Part shown: positions 1 to 5,471 of the stretch, in pieces
How the letters are laid out: each line of letters opens with the position of its first letter
Position numbering within the stretch: position 1 is the first letter of the stretch
Origin: a virus
Length of the DNA stretch: 64,000 nt
Direction: 5' to 3' (one strand)
Virus record (IMG/VR): IMGVR_UViG_3300036770_007999
Location: 1-64,000 of that record
The notes under the pieces: generated by a model
The model's input: only the letters and a program-made list of their open reading frames with translations
What the model was told of the DNA's origin: nothing
The model's database searches: none
Program-made: the position numbers and the translations under genes

Positions 1-19
1 AGTCTCTCTTGGGGCACCA
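1..19 (+). tRNA. 3' end of a tRNA cut by the window edge
   Basis: The first bases show the 3' strand of a T stem (CTCTC, 4-8), a 7-base acceptor strand TTGGGGC (9-15), a discriminator A and an encoded CCA (17-19). This matches the 3' ends of the complete tRNA genes that follow 7 bases later. The anticodon lies outside the window, so the isotype is unknown. The 5' acceptor strand should read GCCCCAA. Confidence 0.75.
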
Positions 20-26
20 GTTTCAT

Positions 27-119
27 GGAAGAGTTAGCCGAATCGGCATAGCGGCAGCGGTCTTGAAAACCGAAGGCTCAGAAATGGGTGTGTGAGTTCG
101 AGTCTCACCTCTTCCACCA
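27..119 (+). tRNA. tRNA-Ser(UGA)
   Basis: Acceptor strands GGAAGAG and CTCTTCC pair perfectly. The anticodon loop CTTGAAA carries UGA, a long class II variable arm is present, the T loop is standard, and a 3' CCA is encoded. The long variable arm supports Ser. It is the first complete member of the tRNA array at the left of the window. Confidence 0.95.
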
Positions 120-133
120 CGACGGAGATGCAA

Positions 134-241
134 ATGAAAACCATAGCCGGTTTGTTTTTGTTCACAGCAATTTTAATTGGAACGGGCGAAATGTTAGGTT
201 GTTTGACCCTTACAGATCCCTATTCTACATGGTGTGATTAG
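134..241 (+). CDS. 35-residue signal-peptide or lipoprotein-like small protein between two tRNA genes
   Basis: This short frame reads MKTIAGLFLFTAILIGTG and continues into a Cys-containing tail ending STWCD. The N-terminus has a Lys followed by a hydrophobic stretch of about 16 residues, then the sequence MLGC, which loosely resembles a lipobox. A purine-rich CGGAG lies 6 bases before ATG134; an in-frame ATG at 128 is an alternative start. The stop codon TAG (239-241) uses the first base of the next tRNA gene, so the frame exactly fills the gap between two tRNAs. It is probably membrane-inserted or exported. The function is unknown; a small envelope or lysis-related protein is possible but not shown. 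Confidence 0.5.
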   Translation: MKTIAGLFLFTAILIGTGEMLGCLTLTDPYSTWCD

Positions 242-330
242 GAGAGTGGGCAGGATGGTAATGCAGCTGATTGCTAATCAGTAGATTCACGAAAGTGGGT
301 CACAGGGTTCGACTCCCTGACTCTCCACCA
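241..330 (+). tRNA. tRNA-Ser(GCU)
   Basis: Acceptor strands GGAGAGT and ACTCTCC pair. The anticodon loop TTGCTAA gives GCU, the variable arm is long as expected for Ser, and CCA is encoded at 328-330. Together with tRNA-Ser(UGA) it gives this phage two Ser isoacceptors. Confidence 0.95.
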
Positions 331-334
331 AGTA

Positions 335-411
335 CGGTCCTTAACTCAGTGGAGCAGAGTGCCTGTCTTCGAAACAGGAAGTCGGCGGTTCAAATCCGTC
401 AGGACCGGCCA
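335..411 (+). tRNA. tRNA-Arg(UCG)
   Basis: Acceptor strands CGGTCCT and AGGACCG pair. The anticodon stem CCTGT/ACAGG encloses loop CTTCGAA with anticodon UCG. The T arm is standard and CCA is encoded (409-411). Only 4 bases separate it from the preceding tRNA, so the array is probably cotranscribed and processed. Confidence 0.95.
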
Positions 412-436
412 CAAGTAAATAACCAAGGGAGGCATG

Positions 437-907
437 ATGCCACAGATAGATCCACGAGAAGTAGAACACTATGTGCGGGGGTTGGGTCCTGACACACGCA
501 TCTACCTTGGGGCAGATTCTGAACGTTTCAAGATCGATCGCCAATGGTGGGCTGAATACACCACCGTGGCCGTTATCCATCGCAACGGCAACAACGGTTG
601 CAAAATATTCGGCGAAATGGATCGCCAACGAGATTACGACCAGCGATACAATCGCCCCAGTCTGCGTCTCATGAACGAAGTTTACCGTGTCGGAGAACTG
701 TTCCAACGTCTGGCACCTGTGCTGGCGGACTGGCCTATAGAAGTTCATCTGGACGTCAATCCCAATGAGATGCACGGTTCCAGTTGTGTGGTACAACAGG
801 CTATCGGCTATATCCGAGGTACATGCAATGTCATACCCCGGATCAAGCCTCTGGCCTTTGCAGCTTCTTACGCGGCTGATAGACTCAAAAGCGTAAGAGC
901 AGCCTAG
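437..907 (+). CDS. DUF458/YkuK-type RNase H-like protein
   Basis: The protein is about 156 residues. Its order of motifs fits the DUF458 (YkuK) predicted RNase H-like family: an early strand with an acidic residue (IYLGADSERF), a central strand ending in Asp (IEVHLDVNPNEMHGSS) and a C-terminal KPLAFAASYAADR helix. Family members are predicted nucleases with an RNase H fold; the activity here is inferred. Two ATGs are adjacent at 434 and 437. The strong AGGGAGG at 426-432 is only 1 base from the first, so 437 is the better start. The gene sits inside the tRNA array, between Arg(UCG) and Gly(GCC), which may hint at a role in RNA handling, but that is speculative. Confidence 0.75.
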   Translation: MPQIDPREVEHYVRGLGPDTRIYLGADSERFKIDRQWWAEYTTVAVIHRNGNNGCKIFGEMDRQRDYDQRYNRPSLRLMNEVYRVGELFQRLAPVLADWPIEVHLDVNPNEMHGSSCVVQQAIGYIRGTCNVIPRIKPLAFAASYAADRLKSVRAA

Positions 908-911
908 ACCA

Positions 912-985
912 GCGTCCGTAGTTTAGGGGCAAAACGCCACGTTGCCAACGTGGGGTCGAGAGTTCGATTCTCTCCGGACGCTCCA
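912..985 (+). tRNA. tRNA-Gly(GCC)
   Basis: Acceptor strands GCGTCCG and CGGACGC pair. The anticodon stem CCACG/CGTGG encloses loop TTGCCAA, giving GCC. The T arm GAGAG/CTCTC is intact and CCA is encoded (983-985). Confidence 0.94.
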
Positions 986-993
986 GATCAATT

Positions 994-1069
994 CCGTCCA
1001 TAGCGTAGTGGATGACGCAGATGTCTTCTAAACATCTATACGGGGGTTCGATTCCTCCTGGACGGGCCA
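994..1069 (+). tRNA. tRNA-Arg(UCU)
   Basis: Acceptor strands CCGTCCA and TGGACGG pair. The anticodon stem GATGT/ACATC encloses loop CTTCTAA, giving UCU. The T stem is GGGGG/CCTCC and CCA is encoded (1067-1069). It is the second Arg tRNA of the array. Confidence 0.93.
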
Positions 1070-1076
1070 GATCCAG

Positions 1077-1105
1077 TTGACAGTAGACGTTGTAAGTGTT
1101 ATACT
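1077..1105 (+). promoter_or_regulatory. Sigma70-type promoter for rpoZ
   Basis: A consensus -35 TTGACA (1077-1082) is followed by a 17-base spacer and a -10 TATACT (1100-1105). Transcription should start near 1112, just upstream of the AGGAG ribosome-binding site (1121-1125) and ATG1132. It is the best canonical promoter at the left end and lies right after the last tRNA. Confidence 0.8.
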
Positions 1106-1131
1106 GATGCGTTACTAAACAGGAGTGTATC

Positions 1132-1371
1132 ATGGCAAGGATATCCAGTGAACTGGCAGCACGTGCAGTAGGCAGCAAATATGATTTGATCCTGATCGCG
1201 GCCCGTAGAGCACGTGAACTGAACCGCGGGTGGCGACCCACTGTGACCTGCGACAATGGCGCTGTGGTCACGGCCTTGCGGGAGATCGAAGCTGGCAACA
1301 TCGGCAGAGACTATCTGCTCAAACCGCCCACCCTTGATCGCCGTGAGCGGCCGCCTGAATCTGATCGTTGA
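1132..1371 (+). CDS. rpoZ: RNA polymerase omega subunit (RpoZ-like), phage-encoded
   Basis: The protein is 79 residues, close to the usual 70-90 of bacterial omega. It starts MARISS and carries the family core in order: YDLILIAARRARELNRG (about 17-33), a short linker with an Asn-Gly turn, and VVTALREIEAGNI (about 45-57). In omega this region folds against the beta' subunit and assists core assembly and promoter choice. A good AGGAG sits 6 bases before the ATG and a consensus promoter lies upstream. A phage copy could replace the host omega and bias the polymerase towards phage promoters. That role is inference; the family assignment rests on the ARRARxL...ALREIxxG pattern. Confidence 0.85.
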   Translation: MARISSELAARAVGSKYDLILIAARRARELNRGWRPTVTCDNGAVVTALREIEAGNIGRDYLLKPPTLDRRERPPESDR

Positions 1372-1591
1372 TCCATGGTCAAGCCTGTGAGAGAAAGCAG
1401 GCTCGCCACCATCCCAACTGTGAGGGAATATTTACCACCCTGGGCTCTGCTGTAGCCGTTATTGGCCGTGCTCCGTGGCTGGAGATGAACATGCCGCAGG
1501 GGAATGTCAAGGTCAGGTTGGTAGCCTGGCAAAGGCTGGTTTGACCAGCATTGGCATCTTAAACACAGCACAGTGGGCTTGACCATGGATC
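1370..1591 (+). ncRNA. Candidate structured RNA, about 222 nt, class unknown
   Basis: The ends are a perfect 16-base inverted repeat: GATCCATGGTCAAGCC at 1370-1385 and its complement at 1576-1591. Inside, several short hairpins can be drawn by eye: AGCCTG/CAGGCT near 1383-1403, GGCT/AGCC, CTCC/GGAG and GCTGGT/ACCAGC. One inner strand (CAGCATTG) can instead pair with CAATGCTG just after 1591, which would give two alternative folds. No convincing reading frame covers the segment. It would be transcribed from the rpoZ promoter and starts at the rpoZ stop codon. It does not show the conserved blocks of RNase P, 6S or tmRNA. A cis-acting element or a free small RNA are both possible. Confidence 0.5.
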
Positions 1592-1755
1592 CAGGGCAAT
1601 GCTGATAGTCAGTCGGGCATGATGTATCCGGCCCGGGCCTCTAGCCCCCATGATATATAACTGACATGGATCAACAGCGATGTCAGGGTCTGCAAAGCCC
1701 GCAGGTGCATCGGAAGCATCGGCCTCTCGCTGCCATGGCCTTCGAGGAGACAGAG
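1592..1755 (+). other. Leader region with small hairpins, no gene seen
   Basis: This 164-base stretch between the structured RNA and the next small gene has no supported frame. It contains a 7-bp hairpin (CTGACAT...ATGTCAG, roughly 1661-1685), a GGGC...GCCC hairpin near 1635-1650, and the partner strand CAATGCTG for the upstream element. No T-run terminator or clear promoter is visible. Confidence 0.4.
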
Positions 1756-1917
1756 ATGAGCATCAAAGGATTGAAGGAAGCCCTGGCCAAAAAACAGGCA
1801 CAGCAACATCCAGACGGCACTGTGAAAGACAGTATCGGAGCCAAAATCACACCTACTGCACCTGTGCGAGTAGGTGGCAGCAAACCCCAGAAAAAAGCCG
1901 CTGGCAGAGGACGCTAG
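1756..1917 (+). CDS. Small basic protein, 53 residues
   Basis: The frame starts MSIKGLKEALAKKQAQQ and ends KKAAGRGR. The start at 1756 follows a GGAG motif (1746-1749) at good spacing; longer in-frame extensions lack a binding site. The first 20 residues look helical and the C-terminal third is rich in Lys, Arg, Pro and Gly, as in nucleic-acid-binding or disordered tails. I do not recognise the family. It lies upstream of, and reads in the same direction as, the metallophosphoesterase gene. Confidence 0.55.
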   Translation: MSIKGLKEALAKKQAQQHPDGTVKDSIGAKITPTAPVRVGGSKPQKKAAGRGR

Positions 1918-1959
1918 AGTCCGGCTCTTTTCTGACTACACAAAAGAAAGGAGCATGAT

Positions 1960-2568
1960 ATGCCAGCCGTATTCTTAGTTTCAGACACCCACTTTGGACA
2001 CGCCGGGGTGTGCAGATTCACCCGCGCAGATGGAACCAAACTGCGTCCCTGGACCGATCCCGACGAAATGGACGAACATCTTGTTAAAGTCTGGAACGAG
2101 CGTGTTAGACCCCAAGATAAGGTTTATCACCTCGGAGACGTGGTGATCAACCGTAAGGCCTTGCGTACCTTGAGCCGACTCAACGGTGACAAGGTGTTGA
2201 TCCGCGGCAACCATGACATTTTTCGCGATGATGAATATCGTGAATACTTTCGTGAACTGCGCGCCTACCATGTGATGAATGGTATGATCCTCAGTCACAT
2301 TCCTGTCCACGAAGCCAGTCTTGGTCGTTTTGGTGTGAACATACACGGACACCTGCACTACCAGCGTGTGAAACGTGCCCGCGGGGTCAATGCCAAAACC
2401 GGAGAAATCTTGTATTCCGATGACATTGACACGCGTTATCACTGTGTGTGCGTGGAGCAAACTCCGGACTTTGCACCAATCCTTTTTGAAGATATCATAA
2501 AGAGGATCAAAGCAGAAGGCGGCACGGTGGGATTCCGCAACGGTAATGGCCCCCAGGGAGCGGATTGA
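1960..2568 (+). CDS. Calcineurin-like metallophosphoesterase
   Basis: The 202-residue protein has the complete set of metal-binding motifs of this superfamily in order: DTHFGH (9-14), GDV (59-61), GNHD (83-86), SHIPVH (112-117) and GHLH (130-133). Such enzymes hydrolyse phosphomonoesters or diesters in nucleotides or nucleic acids using two metal ions. The substrate cannot be read from sequence. At about 200 residues it is in the size range of compact phage and bacterial stand-alone members. A purine-rich AAGAAAGGAG precedes ATG1960. The next small gene begins 2 bases after its stop. Confidence 0.88.
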   Translation: MPAVFLVSDTHFGHAGVCRFTRADGTKLRPWTDPDEMDEHLVKVWNERVRPQDKVYHLGDVVINRKALRTLSRLNGDKVLIRGNHDIFRDDEYREYFRELRAYHVMNGMILSHIPVHEASLGRFGVNIHGHLHYQRVKRARGVNAKTGEILYSDDIDTRYHCVCVEQTPDFAPILFEDIIKRIKAEGGTVGFRNGNGPQGAD

Positions 2569-2570
2569 CC

Positions 2571-2735
2571 ATGGCCATGAAACTCTGGGAAGCCACTGTC
2601 CGCCAGCCAGGTCCTGGCACTGCGGAAATTCGGGTGCGTATCGGGGCCGAAACCGCAGAAGAGGCACGCAGGTTGTTGCAACAGTTACACGGTCCAAGAT
2701 CGGTGCCTTATCTGCCCAGACAGGTACCGCAGTAG
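2571..2735 (+). CDS. 54-residue conserved-looking small phage protein
   Basis: The frame starts 2 bases after the phosphoesterase stop and reads MAMKLWEATVRQPGPGTAEI, then IGAETAEEARRLLQQLHGP. The pattern is two beta strands followed by one amphipathic helix, typical of small folded proteins. GGGAG at 2556-2560 is a plausible ribosome-binding site. An internal ATG at 2577 is an alternative start. The function is unknown. Close spacing suggests cotranslation with the phosphoesterase. Its stop codon lies just before the tmRNA acceptor piece. Confidence 0.6.
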   Translation: MAMKLWEATVRQPGPGTAEIRVRIGAETAEEARRLLQQLHGPRSVPYLPRQVPQ

Positions 2736-2739
2736 TAAA

Positions 2740-3036
2740 TAGTAACATCGCTGTATGAAGCGAAGCAAAATGTGTTCTGGACGCGGGTTCGATTCCCGCC
2801 CGGTCCACCATAAGCATGTTCTTTGAGGTCTTGGTCGTTACCAGCGTGGCGAAAACGGCGACAGAGCATGCTTATGATGGGCCGGATCTGGTTTCGACAG
2901 GGCAAGCAGTAGCAGAGTGGACAGCGGGGTAGGCGATGACCCTAAATCAAGCAAAACCACAAACGCCAACGACGAGCGTTTCGCACTGGCCGCTTGAGCC
3001 TGCTGAGGGTGGAAGCCCGAGAAACAGAACTTCCAA
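2740..3036 (+). ncRNA. ssrA: Circularly permuted (two-piece) tmRNA
   Basis: The 3' half comes first: a T arm (GCGGG TTCGATT CCCGC) and acceptor strand CCGGTCC, discriminator A and CCA ending at 2810. An intervening segment follows, closed by CATAAGCATG (2809-2818) and CATGCTTATG (2867-2876). Then comes the 5' half, starting GGGCCGG at 2879, which pairs fully with the acceptor strand at 2800-2806, followed by the tmRNA D-loop-like CTGGTTTCGACAG. The reading frame at 2965-2997 encodes ANDERFALAA and stop TGA. This is the gene order of permuted tmRNAs, whose intervening piece is removed to give two RNAs. The tag matches betaproteobacterial tags. The outer 5' border near 2740 is approximate. Confidence 0.9.
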
Positions 3037-3062
3037 AGCCCGCTCTGGCGGGCTTTTTTTTT
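3037..3062 (+). terminator. Rho-independent terminator after tmRNA
   Basis: A perfect 7-bp GC-rich stem, AGCCCGC/GCGGGCT, with loop TCTG is followed by a run of nine T (3054-3062). It ends the tmRNA transcript. Confidence 0.93.
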
Positions 3063-3132
3063 GACTACAAAATCTCAAGATAAATACTTCTACAGCAACG
3101 CCACATCCTGTGACGTCGGACCAAATCGACGC

Positions 3133-3161
3133 TTGACATTGAAATGTCTTTACTGTAGCAT
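3133..3161 (+). promoter_or_regulatory. Sigma70-type promoter for the tct operon
   Basis: A consensus -35 TTGACA (3133-3138), a 17-base spacer and a weaker -10 TAGCAT (3156-3161) lie 65 bases before the tctA start. A separate GATAAATAC at 3079-3087 resembles the late motif seen in the virion block, but it is isolated here. Otherwise the 3063-3226 gap holds nothing I can identify. Confidence 0.6.
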
Positions 3162-3226
3162 CACTACATAACGCCGACCGTACGCTAACCAAGCCCAGCT
3201 GACTTAGATTTCACAAGGACCAAATT

Positions 3227-4567
3227 TTGGATCTACCTCTCCTGTTGGCCATGCTGAGTGGCTGTGGCATCGGCATAGTGATCGGCCTGTTTCCGGGCTT
3301 TTCGGTATTGGCCGCGATGCTGATCCTGTTTCCGTTCCTGTCTTCGCTGGATGCCATGTCAATACTGGTATTCTATGCGGCACTGATGACTTCGGCCCAG
3401 TACTGCGGCAGTATCACGGCCACATATTTCGGTGTGCCTGGCGAGAACACCAGCCTGGTGGCCAGCAAAATTGGTTATCGCATGCATACCAGAGGTTGCA
3501 CCAACTTGGCTATTGGCAGCGCGTCAGTGAGCAGTTTCTTGGCCTCGGCGGTGGGTCTGGCACTGATGTGGTTGATCTCACAGCAACAACAACTGTTCAG
3601 CGGATTCTATTCGGTCAAGATCCAGTTGGCCGCCATGCTGTTTGTGGCAGTGTTCCTGCTGATCTACAGCGGCAACAGGATTGCGCACAACACCTGGATG
3701 ATACTAGTAGGTGCCCTGCTGGGTGCCATTGGCTCACATCCTATACAGGCCTATTCTCTGACCTTGCAATGGGATCTGTTGGGACCGGGCCTGTCCATAC
3801 CACTGGTGCTGACCTTGTGTTTCGTGATCCCAAATCTTCTGAGATACCAAAACCGCGGCGGTGCCATCACCAACCCGGCGACCCGATCCATAGACCGATA
3901 CTGGACAGCGCTAATCCTGTGCTGGCGCAATCGCTGGTCGGCCTTGCGTGGCAGCGTGATAGGCAGCGTGATCGGACTCATGCCCGGCGTGGCCATCCTG
4001 GCCAGCAGCACCTCCGCCTATGGGGCCGAACGGCGCATAACCACGCGCAACACAGCGCATCTCATGGCCGCGGAAGCTGCCAACAACAGCGCAGTGGTCA
4101 TGTGTCTCATGCCCTTGATCCTGTTTGGTGTGCCTGTGATCGCCAGCGAATCCATGGTACTGAGTCTGTTGTTGCAACAAGGTGTGCAAATCAACTTGCT
4201 ATGGATGCTGCAATCATACACTGCCGACCTATCTCACCTGGACATCTTGATGCTGACATTGATTCCAATCAATGTGCTGATGTTGATCATGGCATGGCCA
4301 TTGTCGCGCGTGTTGATATCGGTGTACAGCCGCATCCCGATGTGGTGTATGACCAGCGTGATATATGTGGTGTTAGCGGCCGTGATCGTGGCAGATTCTC
4401 TTGCCAGATTGAGTTGGCAAACCGATATTGCCAGTTTGATTGTGCTAGTTCCATTATGCTGGATCATGATCCGTCACAGGCACGATGGGTTACCGTTGGT
4501 GTTCAGTTTTTTGTTGGCTGAACACGTGATCGGTTTGTTAGTAGTAATGAGTGATTTATACTTTTAA
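3227..4567 (+). CDS. tctA: TctA-family permease of a tripartite tricarboxylate transporter
   Basis: The 446-residue protein is highly hydrophobic with about ten or more membrane segments. It carries the two TctA signatures: GIVIGLFPGF near residues 16-25 followed by YCGSITATYFGVPGENTS near 59-76, and the second-half repeat GLMPGVAILASSTSAYGAER near 250-270. TctA is the large inner-membrane subunit that moves citrate or other carboxylates with a cation, using a periplasmic binding protein. The start is TTG at 3227 with AAGGA about 8 bases upstream. A solute-binding gene follows 13 bases later. No TctB, the small four-helix subunit, is present. It is slightly shorter than typical bacterial TctA (about 500). 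Confidence 0.85.
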   Translation: MDLPLLLAMLSGCGIGIVIGLFPGFSVLAAMLILFPFLSSLDAMSILVFYAALMTSAQYCGSITATYFGVPGENTSLVASKIGYRMHTRGCTNLAIGSASVSSFLASAVGLALMWLISQQQQLFSGFYSVKIQLAAMLFVAVFLLIYSGNRIAHNTWMILVGALLGAIGSHPIQAYSLTLQWDLLGPGLSIPLVLTLCFVIPNLLRYQNRGGAITNPATRSIDRYWTALILCWRNRWSALRGSVIGSVIGLMPGVAILASSTSAYGAERRITTRNTAHLMAAEAANNSAVVMCLMPLILFGVPVIASESMVLSLLLQQGVQINLLWMLQSYTADLSHLDILMLTLIPINVLMLIMAWPLSRVLISVYSRIPMWCMTSVIYVVLAAVIVADSLARLSWQTDIASLIVLVPLCWIMIRHRHDGLPLVFSFLLAEHVIGLLVVMSDLYF

Positions 4568-4580
4568 AAAGGAAAAAGCA

Positions 4581-5471
4581 ATGAAAAAAATATACAATGT
4601 TGTGGCCGGTCTGCTGTTGCAGATTCCACTGTTGGCCTGGGCACAAGGAGTGACCTACTTCAGCATGACCAATCCAGACACACCTCATCTGTCAATCACG
4701 GCAGGCTGGATCAAGGACATAGAACAAAACATGCCCATAGACTGGAAAAAAGGCCTGGGCTGTGGTGGCAAAAGGAACGTGGTCAATCATGATGGACCCA
4801 TGTTGGTAGAGATACCTTCGGGCCGTATGTGGTCCAGCCTGCATGACGGCAATGAAGACTGCCTGTTTGACTGGCGACCCAAGACCATCGTGAGCCTGTT
4901 TTCCTATCCGTTTGACATGTGTGTCAAGGCCGACAGTGCTATCCAGACCTTCCAAGACTTTGCTGCCGCCACATCGGTCAAGATTGGCTATCCCACTGCC
5001 ACCACCAATGCCTACTGGGTCAATGCCTACAACGCCCATAACCGTACCCAGCATCGTGGTGTGATGTTCCGGAGCAGCGGTCTTGCCCTGCTGGGTCTGT
5101 TGTCCGGTGACATCGATGTGGCCATCATGGCCAATCTCGTGAGCCAGAACCAAAAAAACGCGCAAAACATCAGGTGCTTTGCCACCACAGCACCCAACAC
5201 AGCCACCAGCCTGTCCAAGTTGACCCCTTACATCCCGCAGCAGATCAACGAATTCCAGCAGACTTTCGCGCTGTTCGCCAGCAATATCACTGAGAGTAAT
5301 CTGGCGAGCATCCAAGACTCGGTGCACCGGTCCGTAGTGGCACTCAAAGACAAACTGCCTGCATCAGTGACTTTCGCAGTGGTAGGCAAAAACATCTCAC
5401 CTGATGAGGCCAAGGCTTTTTATCAGACCAATGTGGAAGACCTTGCCGTGGCCACGAGAAAACTGCAATAG
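4581..5471 (+). CDS. tctC: TctC/Bug-type periplasmic solute-binding protein
   Basis: The 296-residue protein begins with a clear signal peptide: MKK, a hydrophobic stretch and a likely cleavage after LLAWA-Q. The mature part has the Bug/TctC layout of two alpha/beta lobes, with VKIGYPTATTN near the middle and SGDIDVAIM later, as in TRAP/TTT binding proteins. Such proteins bind carboxylates in the periplasm and deliver them to TctA. The start at 4581 is chosen because it yields the signal peptide and has AAAGGAAAAA upstream; an upstream in-frame ATG at 4551 would bury it. The TctA stop is 13 bases upstream. Four Cys residues suggest disulphides. Confidence 0.8.
   Translation: MKKIYNVVAGLLLQIPLLAWAQGVTYFSMTNPDTPHLSITAGWIKDIEQNMPIDWKKGLGCGGKRNVVNHDGPMLVEIPSGRMWSSLHDGNEDCLFDWRPKTIVSLFSYPFDMCVKADSAIQTFQDFAAATSVKIGYPTATTNAYWVNAYNAHNRTQHRGVMFRSSGLALLGLLSGDIDVAIMANLVSQNQKNAQNIRCFATTAPNTATSLSKLTPYIPQQINEFQQTFALFASNITESNLASIQDSVHRSVVALKDKLPASVTFAVVGKNISPDEAKAFYQTNVEDLAVATRKLQ

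Noticed and set aside
341-796. Opposite-strand frame over the tRNA/RNase H-like region
   Set aside because: It crosses tRNA genes and has no ribosome-binding site; the plus-strand DUF458-like frame explains the region.
1370-1591. RNase P RNA or 6S RNA
   Set aside because: The conserved RNase P blocks are missing and the fold does not show the 6S central bubble. Kept as an unclassified RNA.
1981-2817. A 278-residue minus-strand frame over the metallophosphoesterase
   Set aside because: The plus-strand frame has all five metal-binding motifs, so the minus frame is a shadow.
2750-2820. A normal tRNA gene at the T-arm/CCA segment
   Set aside because: No D arm or anticodon arm precedes it. Its acceptor strand pairs with the start of the tmRNA coding half at 2879, so it is part of the permuted tmRNA.
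3496-4521. A 341-residue frame inside tctA
   Set aside because: It is out-of-frame within a clear membrane permease, has shadow-like composition and lacks a ribosome-binding site.
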